The position numbers and the translations under genes were made by a program. A DNA stretch of 64,000 nucleotides from Durusdinium trenchii (Eukaryota; Sar; Dinophyceae; Suessiales; Symbiodiniaceae). Shown here piece by piece: positions 11,401-23,238 of the stretch (position 1 is the stretch's first letter; each line of letters opens with the position of its first letter). The notes under the pieces were generated by a model. The model saw only the letters and a list, made by a program, of their open reading frames with translations. It searched no databases and was not told where the DNA came from. The stretch spans positions 518,182 to 582,181 of the forward strand of contig CAXAMN010004002.1 in assembly GCA_963970005.1 (NCBI GenBank), given 5' to 3'.

Positions 11401-14400
11401 TATGTCAAGTCAAGTTCAGTTAGATTCAGATCGGTTCTTGTTCTTTTCAAAAACAATTCATTAAACATGCAAGTTATATAGACCTTGGAAGTCCAAGGCC
11501 TATACTGGTTTATCTGGTTTTTGTAGCGTAAACCCCCAGTACAGTAAAACAAACAATCGTTGTTGAGTACAGGCTATTCAATAGATGGTGGTTCGACTTC
11601 TAGAGAATGGTTGGCCGGTCACTACGTCACCCCTGACATCTTGACGACGATGCATGAAAAAAAGAACCGGAATACACAACAACATCTCACAACCAAAAAT
11701 GAGTAAGAACCCCTCAAAGGTAAACCTGTTTGGGGAATAACATCTCACACATGACCCAACAGCAGCAGCATCCTCCGCACCACCGCTCTACCCGTGTCCA
11801 CTCCTCTCGCTCCGCCGCTTCTCGCTGGCGAGAGAGCGAGGAACTCGGAAGCTGCGGAGACGGGAATCCCTCGCCGATGTGATCCCCAACGGTTCCCGCG
11901 CGTGGCGGAGGCTTGGGAGAAGAGGTGCGGAGGGGTGGAGGTGGAGGGTGTGGAGTGGTGGAGCTGTGAGTTGATGGCTTAATGAACTGGAGGAAGAATG
12001 GAAATCATCGCGGGATGATGGTAATGGGAGGAGGGAAACAGTGGCAGGTTTGTAGGCACAGTCTGGCATATTCAAAGACGACCTATAATACCTATATCGC
12101 TCTGTCCCACGTACTACTTAAGGGAGAATTTCTACAGCACCTGGGGTGCTAAGTCTCATCCATCTAAGGTGGCTTCCAAAACGAAAGGTTGAAGAAGAAG
12201 GAGAGGAGCAAGGGCAACGACTGTGACCAACGACCCGTCTTGGGTCTTAGTTGTATTGTCCAATTGTCCACCAGGTCTCCCAGATCAGGCTCCTCCTGCG
12301 GATCAATCGGCTGGCTGGCTGACATGCCCAGCCTCCGACAGCAGCGATCCAGGCTGGAAGCGATCCAGTACCCCGGTCAGTTGATCTTCGTGCCCAGCGG
12401 CTGGTATCATGAGGCCCGTGATAGATATTGCCGCTGCTTTTCGTCCGAAGGAGGGTGTAGCAGCTGCCATGACGCCCATGGTGTTCGCAAGCCATATGGG
12501 TGCGTGGCGGTGGTGTTTTCTCAAACGAACAAGACCACGCGGTCCGGATCCAGGGTCAGCCTCATGTGCCCATCGATGTGGCCACCGTGCGGGATCGTCT
12601 TTTGCTCGACACAACAATGAGGCCAGGGTCCAACGACAAGGGTTTTAGCCAACCCAGCGTATGTTGGGACCGAAAAGGTCGCATTGCATCTCTGAAATTC
12701 TGAAAATCAACCAAAGGACCTTTCTAAACAACCAAGGTATTTGGATCATTTTGGGTTCGATCATCACCTCCATACCCGCTCATTCCGCACAGTTTCCGCC
12801 TACCAGATGACTCGTCTTCGACTCGTCGGCTCTTTTTTCTCTTCTCGAGATCTCGAGAGGTGGAGAACTTATCCTTGGCAGTGTCCATCAACCACAACTG
12901 GCTGAATGCTCCTGGGCGAGGAGAGGTTGCGGATGGTTGCGGGTCGCTCTGAGATGCTCTTGGCAGGGTGTTTCAAAGACCAGAATTTTGAGAGCCAAAC
13001 TGCCGGACTGCCAGACTGGTTGGTTTTCCCCAACACCTTCCCGGGCATGTGGGTCTTTGGGGTAGCTTTCAAGTGGATGGGGCACACCACTTGAGGCCGT
13101 CAGGGTATGCAGTACATGCCAACAAAACTCCCCAACCAGCAGCCGAGCTGACAGCCTTGAGACTTCACACTTCGATGCGGTGATCCCAATGGAGGAAGGG
13201 TGGAGGTGAGCGTTGGCAGGGCAACCTGCTAGACTAGATGGAGGAGAACGAACGGCGAATCCTTTGATTGATTTTGTGTCACAATGGTCCAATGGTCGTA
13301 GAAGGATGGGTTCCTCCTAAGATCTCTTCAGGCTCTAGGCAAGTCGGAGCTTGCTCAAAGCACACGGCCTCGATGTTTCAGGCCCCTCTTTCATTCAACC
13401 CAATCAGCCTCTTTACATGCTGTAACTGTAGGGGAGTGCCAGCACACCAGATACCAGGATACAACCTGATCATATGATACAACTCCATGTTGTCATCCAC
13501 GCCTACACACCATCGCAAGTTGCTGCGCCTACAGAACTCACACCAGCGCCAAGGCCAGCAATGCGGAGATGGTTTGGGGATTCCTGCTGAAGGAGCTTGA
13601 GGCCGTGAAACGGAAGACGCTTGGTTTGGTTCCAGCGGAATTGGAGATGGCTTGGAGCGGAATTGGATCATCATGGCACCTCGAGACGCCGATTGGTCCG
13701 GCAGTGGATCGGATCCATTCCAACCTCCGACGGTGCATTTATTGAGGCCCTCCGACGGCTGTTCAGATCCATGGGGAATCATTCGGAGTTGTTCTAACCA
13801 TCTTTTACAATCGAAGCCGCCAGAACCTGCCAGAAACTGCCAGATGACCAGTTGAAAAAAAAACACACACAGATGACCACCGCCCTTCGAGCGCCGGCGA
13901 GCCGGCGTTGCGGGGGTGGAATGTCAGAACTCCTTCTCGAGGTCAGAACTCGGCGGCGGCTCGTCGTCCTTTTCTCGCGGACGAGCTCGTCTTCGGCGCG
14001 AGCTGCATGGGGGCTGAGGATTGGCGATGAGAGAAAGAACTTCTCATCGGAGGCTGAGTTCCTGGAGCACTGCCAAGTGGTGCTGCGCCTGGCCCGCAGC
14101 CGTTGAGTTGCCGGTCGTGCGGGGAAGTGAAGGTGAACGGTGAAGGTGGAGTGGTGAAATCACAGGAGCACAGATATAACACAACAAACAAAACTGGAGC
14201 TGAACTGGAAGCTTCGAAGCTTGAAGTCTTTTTATAGTTGAAGGTGGTGCTTCTCAACCACACCTTCCTGTGACATGAGTGGAACACCACTTATGGCATT
14301 GGCCATGGGCTCGACACGGTAAGGACATGTCAAAAAAAGGTCTATATAATGCACTGCATGAGGGTGACGAGATTTGCAACCTGCAGGTGTTTTGTTTTTT

Positions 14401-15125
14401 ACGCTCAACTTCCACGGCTTTCTTTTTCAGAAGTTTCCCCCCCCTATGATCTCTTCAGCCCATCAGTCTCTTCTTCCTCCTATTTGTAGCTTCACACCTC
14501 ATGGGCCATGGGGAAGGGCCTTCCCCGTCCAGGCAGGCGAACTCCGAGCTGGATCTGGAAGGTGCCCACCGTCCGGGGGACCGATGGAGTGGACACCACG
14601 AACGTCAGGTCGCCGCCATGGGACATGGACACACGGAACAAGGATGATCGGGGTGGACCTGCTGGAAAAGGTGAACCATTCCCCTTTCTCCCCTTGAAAC
14701 TCGGAACCGGCGGCCGTGGTTCACAGCATTTGGGGGCTCAACTGCCGTAGGCTTGTTTCCTGCGAGATCGGCTTGTTCCTGCCGAATAACCCCGCTCTCC
14801 TGCGATGTCGGGCGCGTCGGACACGGTCTCCAAGCCGCATGGCTCCAGCTTTTGGAGCACTCTCGTGAAGCTGGTGGCGCGGTTGAGGTATTTGGGCTTG
14901 CTGGGCTATGCTTTAGAATGGTTGCTCGAGGCTTGCCATGCCAGCAGCCGCTTGCACAAGATGCTGCACAGCATTCAGACGCCCAAAGTCCATTTGCTGG
15001 CGATCTCTATGGTGCTCGCAGGCCATGTGGCAGAGCACTTGCACCAAGAGGAGGAGAATCATCATCAAGAGGCACATTTGCACGAACTTCGCTCGGAACT
15101 TCACAAGTTGCGACATAGCAAGTGA
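8420..15125 (+). CDS. JMJD4-like JmjC-domain 2-oxoglutarate oxygenase
   Basis: At least 12 exons; 5' end missing. Exons: 8420-8548, 8777-8840, 8942-9015, 9534-9602 (or 9617), 10056-10087, 10595-10646, 11181-11248, 12353-12413, 12860-12907, 13554-13615, 14019-14091, 14835-15125. Donors are GT, GC or GA; acceptors are AG|G except the last. Joined landmarks in JMJD4 order: GEPNFSQLVADF, YLKDWHL, HDWLN, EDYRFCYVG, GTRTPLHHDV, SHSWSANICGMKHW, QYPGQLIFVPSGWYHE, SINHNWLN, VWGFLLKEL, HCQVVLRL. The iron site is HxD (His 10614-10616, Asp 10620-10622) plus the distal His of GWYHE (12353 exon). Human JMJD4 hydroxylates a lysine of release factor eRF1; the same role here is inference. About 40 residues normally found between the 11181 and 12353 exons are not located. 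The final exon ends in a His/Glu-rich tail. Confidence 0.8.
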
Positions 15126-17340
15126 GCGAACTGCTTGGGAACGAAGTGATGCCAGTGGGCACTTGTCGTGGGGGTCGTGTCTTCATCTTAGGCTCGATGG
15201 AGTAGAATCTGCAACAAAAGAGACTCTGAATCAGAGCCACAACATACCACACTTAAAGAATCTTTAGGTGACATTTTGACGTCATCTATCTTGAATCATG
15301 GAGCCACAACATCCATCTTCCAAGCAACATCCATCCACAAGAGGGTTCCGCTTTCCTTAGTACCTGGGATCCAAGATGCCTCCACGGCAGCCGCCGGCTG
15401 GGCTAATTCGTGGCCTCGGTCGAGAGGTCGATTCGTTTCAACCGTTGAGGTCGTCGATCCCTCGATCCGTCGCCCTGGTGCGGACCCAAGCAAGACTTGG
15501 CGCGATGCCAGGGTAAGGAGCTGAAAGGAGAAAACAGGGTGGCGTCGTTCGGCTGCTTTCTTCGTTGCTGGCACGAACGACGTGGGGAATCATGCCAACA
15601 TGGCCAGCTTCCTATAGGAACATGCTCACCGTCCTAAAAATATGTTGTACCATTTTCTCCGGGACCTCGTCCAGTGCACAGCAGGTTTGGTAACGATGAT
15701 CTTGCCAAACGAAGGAGGTTGACGAAGGATGGTTGGCAATCTTCATGACTTTTTCTGTTCCTATTCATGTTTTACCCTGGCTTGCTCAGCTGACATTTTT
15801 GGACTGATATGCAGACCTGCAGGGAATCTGCAGGGCCAAAGGCTGGTGAGGCCATGGATTGCGGTCTGGACTTGTGCTCCCGGAATCCAAGGGACTCTGA
15901 ACCAAGAAATGGCAGAATTTTCCAGAGGTCTGAGTCTGAGTCAATGGCACAGATCTGGAGACCCAGTTTCTTCACGTGGAACCCTGAAAAGTGAACCCCT
16001 CCAAGGCTAGTTTCTTCATGCTTCTTCCGCAAAACCGGTGATTCTTGGGGTCTAGAAGTCTAGAGTGACCTGCCCCGCCGGAGGCTGGTTATCACTGCTC
16101 ACCACTGCGGCGGAGGAGGTGGATCGCCGCTCGGTCTGGACCGGTCCAGACGGGTTTGCGGTCGATCTTCGGCCCCAGGTGGTGAGCACTCCGGGTGAGG
16201 TGAAAGTCTACGTCTGAGGGCGTTTTCCGGTCTTTTGATCGACCTTGGGGTGATGTCGGGACTTTAGCAACGATGGACGACTGGATGAAACAAGGACCTG
16301 AGGGGTCCCAGGATCCACCAGTTGCCGGGCATGTGACGTGACGGATGACCGTCGGAGGCAATGACGTGACATGGTCCAAAATCACAACCTCTCGTCGTCC
16401 CAGTAGTCCCCAGTCATTAACCCCAAGAAAGCCTATAAGTAGAACCATTCCATGCGAATAGGGGAGGGACGGCCCCAGAATTGTTTCTTTAGAACACTTG
16501 ACAATTAGATCCAACATATTTTGCACAGCCAGCTGCCACATCTCGGCGATTTTGGGCCATGCTACCAGGGCAGAGCTACAGATTGCTCACTCATACCTCA
16601 CCCACAAACTGACCCACAAATCAAATGCGCCAGTGCTGAGTCATTTTCCTCCAAGTCACCAAGTGCTTCTGCTCAGATTTCCTCTTCCCAGGTTCATGCC
16701 ATGCCCCGTTCTCTCCCACATCACATGCACATCTTCTCGTCAGCCCCGTCGCCGGCACGTTCCAGTGGCGCGCCAAGGCCGATTCAAAGCGCAGCCACAG
16801 GGAGAAGAGCTTCATGAAGTTGAATGGGTGCAGAGCTCAGCCAGAAGGGCCTGTCCCTGGATAGATCTGAGGAGGGCGACCATGGGCATGGGGTGAGTGA
16901 CCATGCGGAGCGCCAGGATCGGCCAACTTTTATTTTCACACGTCCTGATCGTTAATTTTTTGGGTTGGGTAGGGATAGATGAGTCAGTGACAGATGTTCC
17001 CTTTTGACATCTATTGCCAGTCCCACGCAAACACTTAGCGACAAGACATGGACAGCAACAACCATGTGGCCAGGTCCTGCAAGCAAGCAAGCAAGCATGC
17101 ATGCAAGCAACCGACAGAGGTAGACGGGTTCGAAGGGTAGAGTGAAAATGCCAGATTACCTTGTTACAGAGCATTCTCATGACCCATGAATTGTTCATTG
17201 TGCTGGGTAGGTTGTCGACCCGTGGAATCTGCGACACCTGGCGCAACTGACCAACAGACGCATTCCTTGGCATTTGAAACAGAATGCGCTCTCAGCGGGC
17301 CGCCGGGCGGGCCGCCGGGCGGGCCGGTTGATCTCGCTGA
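15126..17340. other. no recognised gene
   Basis: Possible exon-like GC-rich patches lie at 15360-15510 (before GGTAAGG) and 16735-16890 (before GGTGAGTG). Neither gives a recognisable product, and more than one frame is plausible in each. Confidence 0.3.
17274..17330. repeat. GC-rich short tandem repeat (GGGCCGCCGGGC)
   Basis: Three near-identical copies of CGGGCCGCCGGGCGGGCC-type sequence, just before the open frame at 17341. Confidence 0.5.
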
Positions 17341-17760
17341 GTGCTCTACCATCAAGTCTGGCCGGCGCAAGGGACCTTCCACGAGGCCCGGGACCTTTCA
17401 CAACTCCCACAGCTTCCTCAGCTACTAGTGGCTGGTGCAAACCCACCATGCAAGTATTTGGTACCCATACCAGGTTTACACTATTTTCGAGATGTTGGCC
17501 TGCAACCAGACCCCATCATCCACTATTGGCATGGGGACATGCCCAACAAGGGAGACACCAACTCGGTCGTCCTAGCTCGGCTTCTCTCAGGTTGCCACGA
17601 AGCTGCGTCGCCGGTTGCACGAAGCGTTTTAATCTTGGCGTCCTTTCGGGAGGAAGAGAGGACGTGGCACGGAGACCGGTTTTTCGGGAGTGACGGAGTG
17701 ATGGGGACCATTCGAGAAGCGAGAAAGAAAGGATGGGGCCTCAATGTGTATAGCGTGTGA
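17341..17760 (+). CDS. hypothetical protein, 139 codons
   Basis: Open frame of 139 codons ending in TGA at 17758-17760. The middle reads like real coding sequence (YLVPIPGLHYFRDVGLQ; PIIHYWHGDMPNKGDTN), with no strongly biased composition. I do not recognise a family. An internal GT after the LARLLSG segment could be a splice donor, so this may be two exons or one exon read into an intron. A CA microsatellite follows at 17800-17820. Confidence 0.3.
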   Translation: MLYHQVWPAQGTFHEARDLSQLPQLPQLLVAGANPPCKYLVPIPGLHYFRDVGLQPDPIIHYWHGDMPNKGDTNSVVLARLLSGCHEAASPVARSVLILASFREEERTWHGDRFFGSDGVMGTIREARKKGWGLNVYSV

Positions 17761-18370
17761 TCAGGGTGTGCCCTTGTTTGAAGGGTGAGAAAGAGAGAGA
17801 CACACACACACACACACACCAACCCTTGAAGTTTCCAAGGACATCAGTAAACGAAGAACTCGCACCACTCACTCTAAGAAGGTTACGATTGGATGAATGG
17901 TCACAGTCCAATTTGTGGGAGTTAACATGGGACCTTCAAGATATGCTGAGCCACAGGGCCCACGGTAAAGATCGTTGGAATCTTCAGATGGCCCGTGCGG
18001 TGTACGCTTAGCACTCTGGAGGTTAGACGTGACAAATGCTGCATCCAGGCGCGGTGAGCAAGTTTTGAGGGACCCCCCCCATCTCTTGCTGTTCCGATTC
18101 GTGGCCTTTCTGCTGCAGCATGGACACCGCTCTGTCCTGGGAGAGGAGGGAGGGAGGTTCGGAGGGAGGAAGAGGTTCTTCCACCACCTGGTGGCTTGAT
18201 GGAAGCTTCCCAAAGCCCCTTGGAAACAACATCTTGCAGGGCAGAACTGGAAAATAGTGCTCACTTCCACCCATCTTCCAGGAGTTCATCCACTCCCATA
18301 ACCATCTGAGAGCTCTCACCACGTCCCTGTCCCGCGACTGAAACCAACCCCCCCGCCTCGTCTGCCCGAG

Positions 18371-19061
18371 GGGCGCTCATCGAGCGATGCCTGGAGTGCC
18401 CCGCGCTCCAAGAGCTGCCGAAGGCCTCGGCCAGCGCCGAGCTGCTGCGCGCGCTGGCGCCCGAGGTCTCGCACGTGGAGGCCGGTGGACCGGGGGGGAG
18501 CAGGGCCGTGAGGCCATCGAGCTCGGTGGGTTTCTGTTTGGGAGAGGACTTTAGAAGTCTTGGAGTGGAGCAATCTTAAGTCGGACCTGGTGAAGCTGAG
18601 TGGATCATGAGAGGAACCATGTTCCTTCAAAAGCTGGAAGCTGCGAGGACATTTTCGGTGCTTTTTGAGGCGGAGGATCTTCACTGCCTGGGGAAGATGA
18701 TCTTGAGCGTCCCAGTGGATCCACATAGCCTCGCAAGTAGGTGGGCATTGGAAAAAAAGGGCCATCCTGAGCCTGAGATGGACCCGATACAAACATACAC
18801 GTGCCAGTTTACATCATTTTAACTACCATCTCAAATCATCTCCGCTCAAACCTAATGTAATCTTGTAAATGCCACTGCATGTGGGACGTCACACTTTGAG
18901 AGAAGAAAACCCAAACTGAGTCCATGCTTCATGCCTCCCATTGGTCTTTCGCAACGCAGGCCATATCCGAGAAGGCTGCTCAGGCAGGCGGCTGCGACGA
19001 GCTTGTGGAGCTTGTGGTCCGCTCGGGCCTCACTGGGGCCTCCGGATCCCTGTCACCCTAA
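18371..19061 (+). CDS. unassigned two-exon gene fragment
   Basis: Exon 18371-18525 (AG|G at the start, |GTGGG at the end) reads ALIERCLECPALQELPKASA and is strongly GC at third codon positions. A terminal exon 18960-19061 starts after AG|G and reads AISEKAAQAGGCDELVELVV before a TAA stop at 19059-19061. Both fit phase 0, so they may belong together. The helical, Ala/Leu-rich character could suit an ARM/HEAT-like repeat, but this is only an impression. The stop codon lies inside one arm of the inverted repeat that follows. Confidence 0.35.
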
Positions 19062-19143
19062 GAATCCGGGCTCTCAGCTAGTTCTAGGGTTTTGAAGGAG
19101 GGTCCGACCCCTACTATGGAGGAGGGTCCAAGGATTCTTAGGG
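19056..19143. repeat. 88-bp inverted-repeat element
   Basis: Perfect 12-base inverted arms, CCCTAAGAATCC (19056-19067) and GGATTCTTAGGG (19132-19143), enclose 64 bases. It could be a small foldback transposon or an RNA hairpin at the 3' end of the gene just upstream. Confidence 0.55.
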
Positions 19144-19379
19144 CAGAAGGATTGAAAGGCCTTTGTGCAGGAGAACATGCAGGAGGATGGGACTTCCCAT
19201 TGATTTGCCATACCTCTGCCCTAACTAACTCGGGATAACTCGAGCTCTTTCAAGAAGCCTAAGCGAACCCTTCGATCCATCCTGAGAGAGGACTTCTCAG
19301 GACGACAAGGGATTTCGGACAGGTCCGGTCCGACCGCAGAGGCAAAACCGGATCAGGATCAGGTGGCTGGAGTCGTCAG

Positions 19380-19485
19380 GTGGCCTTTTGCGTCGTCCCT
19401 GCGGAGGTGCTTTCGGGTTTTCAGCAGAAGTACCAAAGCATGCTCATGGAGCACCACGAGAAGTTCCATGGGCAGTCGCTTGGAA
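19380..19485 (+). CDS. unassigned exon
   Basis: Bounded by GTCAG|G and |GTGTAG. The frame reads VAFCVVPAEVLSGFQQKYQ then a His/Glu-rich helix (MLMEHHEKFHGQSLG). No family is recognised and neighbouring exons are not identified. Confidence 0.3.
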
Positions 19486-20419
19486 GTGTAGCGGTGTTTT
19501 GGACTTCTGCACCATGGCATCGGCTTTGTAGAGCAACCACTGGGCTTGCAGGGTGGTGTATTTGGATGTTCCTTTGTGACAGGGTGCTGATGCAACAGGT
19601 TGATGCAAGTCGGTTCGGTTCATTTTGGGCCGTCGGCCCTCGTCTTCGGTCCCGGGGCATCCAGATAGATGGGGTGCGGATGAAGAGCTGGATTTGATGA
19701 TGGATCCCGGAGCCGATCCCATGGAAGTGATCTAGAATCTAGAGATGTCCAACGAGGCTCAAGAAGGTGGATCTAGATTGAAGGGACGAGCAGCACATGA
19801 GATATCATGAGATCAAGCGGATTCTTTCTTATTTTTCTTGCTAACTTGCTAAGATTATATCTATATATATATATTTTTTTCTCCTCATTATCAAGATGAT
19901 GCTGGCAAACTTTTCTTCACTCGCGCCCCCTTTAAAAGGCCGTCCTTTCGTCTTGATCTCTTCCTTCTTCTCAGCCAAGCCTAAGGCAGTTGAGGGAACT
20001 TGAACTGTGGTCCAAGAATAAAAACATCCAGGAGACACCGTGGAGCACCGCACTGGACCGGACCGGACCACTTCGGGTGGCCTTCCTCGGTGAGCACGCC
20101 AAGGGGACGGGACGCCCAGCCCGCCTGGCGTGGCTGGAGGTCATGCATTGGGCCATTTTGGGGTGACCAAGGAGTCTGGGTATACCCTGTTCTTTTTAAG
20201 GAGTTTTTTAAGGGTCCGACAGCGCGAGCCACGGTTTTTCGGAGCGGCTGGGTCGACCTTTTCTGGCTGCTTAGCTTGGGTCAGGCAATCTGCGCTAGCG
20301 ATTGGATACTGGACTTTTCTATGATGTGAATCCGAAAATGACAGTCTACCCATTTGACCGGCAGGCGTGTTTGACCGGGCTCTTTCGCCACGCGCGAACC
20401 ACTTGGGGTGGCGTCGCAG

Positions 20420-20550
20420 AAACACACGAGCACCGCTTCGACGCTCCGTGCCGCGTGCGGCCAGGAGCGTCGCCGGCAGCTTTGGGAACAGTGTGGTGCG
20501 CGAAAGGCGCAGCTCGCGGAAGAGCTGGAGGATTTCACCTGGTCCGCGTG
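20420..20550 (+). CDS. unassigned exon, charged helix
   Basis: Runs from GTCGCAG|A to |GTGAGTCG, a good donor. The frame reads AACGQERRRQLWEQCGARK followed by AQLAEELEDFTWSAW, with high GC at third positions. Probably part of a helical protein; no family is recognised. Confidence 0.3.
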
Positions 20551-23238
20551 GTGAGTCGCGAGCTGCGGCGATCTGCGTGGAGCACAATAGACCCGCAGCT
20601 CTCGCTGCGGTGATTCTCGGGTGCTGCGCTCGATGTCGGTGCAAAAAGAGAGGAGGGGGCGACCTGGAAGAGGCCTTCTGCGCAGCTTGCGCATGTGAAA
20701 ACAGGTTGGCCACATTTGACCACCAGGACTCCAAAATCGAACAGACAGGGAGTTCACTCAAGTGTGTGGCCACTAGATGTAGTATAGATGTTCCATGCCC
20801 TAGGCACCGTTCGAATCACCAGAGCTGTCCGTTCCAGCTGGACCGGAGGTCGGACCCGATCTTGAACATGTCACATGCGGTGGGCACATACTTCTCGACC
20901 CCGAAAGAGGCCGAAGATGGTGAAGGGGCTTGATTGGGTGTTGCAAGGTGTCCTACAAGAAAGGCGGAGAGTCCATGCAAACAAATCAAACAAGCATTTT
21001 GAGTGTGTTCACTCCGAGCTGGGGTTGGGCACCCCAATCAGATTACTGTAATCAGAGGGTCGTGGTTTATGTTGCCAAGAAGGAATTCGGGTTTTCTTTC
21101 TTTCAAGTAAACATGTGGGGCACACCCCTCATCATGGAACACACACACACACACTCGAGATAATGCGTACGGAACTGATCGCCCCAAGCCCCTGAAGAAG
21201 CCTAAGTGAAAAAATTGCCTGGGTAAAGCAGGTTGTATGTAAAGCTTGATCATCTCAAAGCCTCCAAACCTCCACAGCCTGAAGCTCGTACATCTCAAAG
21301 GCGGCGAATGCGTGACTGCCGTGAAGGAATCGCTGCGATGGCCAGAGGTTTGTTCTAGCTAGAAAGGGGCCCAGAAGGAAATGAGTGGTGATCATCTTCT
21401 CGCAGGTGCGTGCGATCTGCGTCCAGATTGCATATCACGGCAAAAGCTTGAAGTGTCTTCGTTGAGCAGTGACTTCAAGAATGCCCACCGCTCCCCTGCT
21501 AAAGGTTAAACTTATTTCTTCCAAGAATGCAAGTAAGGTGTACAAATCAATGGACTTTCTGTGATCACACACGCGCACATGTCAGAAGCGACGCCTGGCA
21601 GCTGTTGCTATTGGCTTCGCTCTGCCGATCTCGGTGCTGGCTGAGCCGTTGGGCTCTAATGCTTGGTTCCCTGACTGGGCTGGCTTTATGGATCTTGGGA
21701 GTAGATGAGATTGGTCAAGGCCTCCAAAACCACCCCTAAACCCAATTTTTAACAGTTACTTCACCAGCGCGGCAGTCATGACCTCACCCAACTTTGGCTG
21801 TTAAAACTTGGCCTCCCAAGACCCATGCGCTTTTTCAGATCATTGCAATTTGTCCTGCTATTGTTTGTTGCGTATCCCGATGCGCAACTTGACTTTTATA
21901 TGGATAATATCAGTATAAGAGAAACATTTTGATTCCTCAGCCCTCACAAGACATGCTGCAGCTCCATCGTGCTACGGTTTTTGGGCGCCCGCGCCCTCGC
22001 GCGGGAAGTGGCCTTGGCCGGTCGGGAGGCTCAGAGCTTATACTTAGAGATTGGCACTTGAAATTAAAGTCCGTGAAATTGTGGCTTTGAGGTCGTGGGC
22101 CACCCCGCCGCCTTAAAGGAGATTTCAAACGTATGAGCAAGTCAATGTTTTTTGTTTTTGTTGGTGTTTTCGCCTGTATTTCAACACATTGTATCTCTAC
22201 ACCAGTATCTCCACACCTGACACCTGTACCTCTACACCACTCTATCTCCGCACCTAAATGCATCTCAATGTCAATGCCTGTATCAAACACCTGTATCGAT
22301 GCAGGTGTACACGGTAGGTGGTAGCAGTTGTTTTCGTTGTTAGTTATCGTGGTAATAGAAAAATTGTTGTTCATTGTTGTGCATTGCGGCAAGGGGAGTA
22401 GCAGGAACAGCAACAGCAGGAGGGGCCTAGTTATAGTAGTCTTGGTCATTGTAGTCAATTTTGCCGCCATGGGGTAGGTGAAGTAGTAGATGGCAGCGGC
22501 AGTGAGTTGGTGAGGAACCCCGTAGGGTTTCTACACCTTCAGCGTTTCCGAAGCTTGGTGTTCGATGTCTTCCCGGCCACATACTCATAGTTTCTTGCGC
22601 CTTTTTGCATGAGCACCTGGTGGGCCACCCCATTTCCCGATAGCCACAGCAAACTTGGATGCCTTTTTAGTCAACTCTTTTGGTGCCATTCTTTTTTTCC
22701 GGGTTGGACTTTGTTTTGTGCCAAGGTTGTGTCAACGTGGTTACCTTGTGGATTGCAGCAAGGCCGAAGACAGACATGGGGGCAGAAAATGGAGGGAGAT
22801 GCCAAGAGAAAGGGCAGCCATGTTCGGCAACCAGGACCCCAAAACCATGCAAACCGCTGTTGCAGTGTTGCAGTTTCTTTGCACCATATCGGATCTCATG
22901 TTCGGATTTTGCGGTCGCGCTCTGGGCGCGAGTCCAGATTTTGGGCGCGGCCACCCCATGTTCCTGGTTGAACATGGGTTGCATCTGAAACTTGCGGCAG
23001 AGAGAAAGACCATCTTTGGTTGGATGTTTATAGACCAACACCTACACAACATCACACAACCAAAATGAAATGAAGCGCTTTCCAATTCACGTGTCGACGA
23101 CAAGTCTCACGTGTGCAAAGTCATCCTACATACTCCCACTATAGTTACACAATGTTACACACCTGGTAACTTGTCACCTCCCCACTGGCGCACGAGCACT
23201 CGCTTGGGTTTGGCGCAGCCGCTCCGCTCCGCCCAGAT
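20551..23238. other. no recognised gene
   Basis: Only ambiguous short frames are seen. A 137-codon open frame at 22655-23068 has no recognisable domain. Short CA tracts occur at 21140-21155. Positions 22190-22280 hold a loose CACCTGTATCTC-type repetition. Confidence 0.3.
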
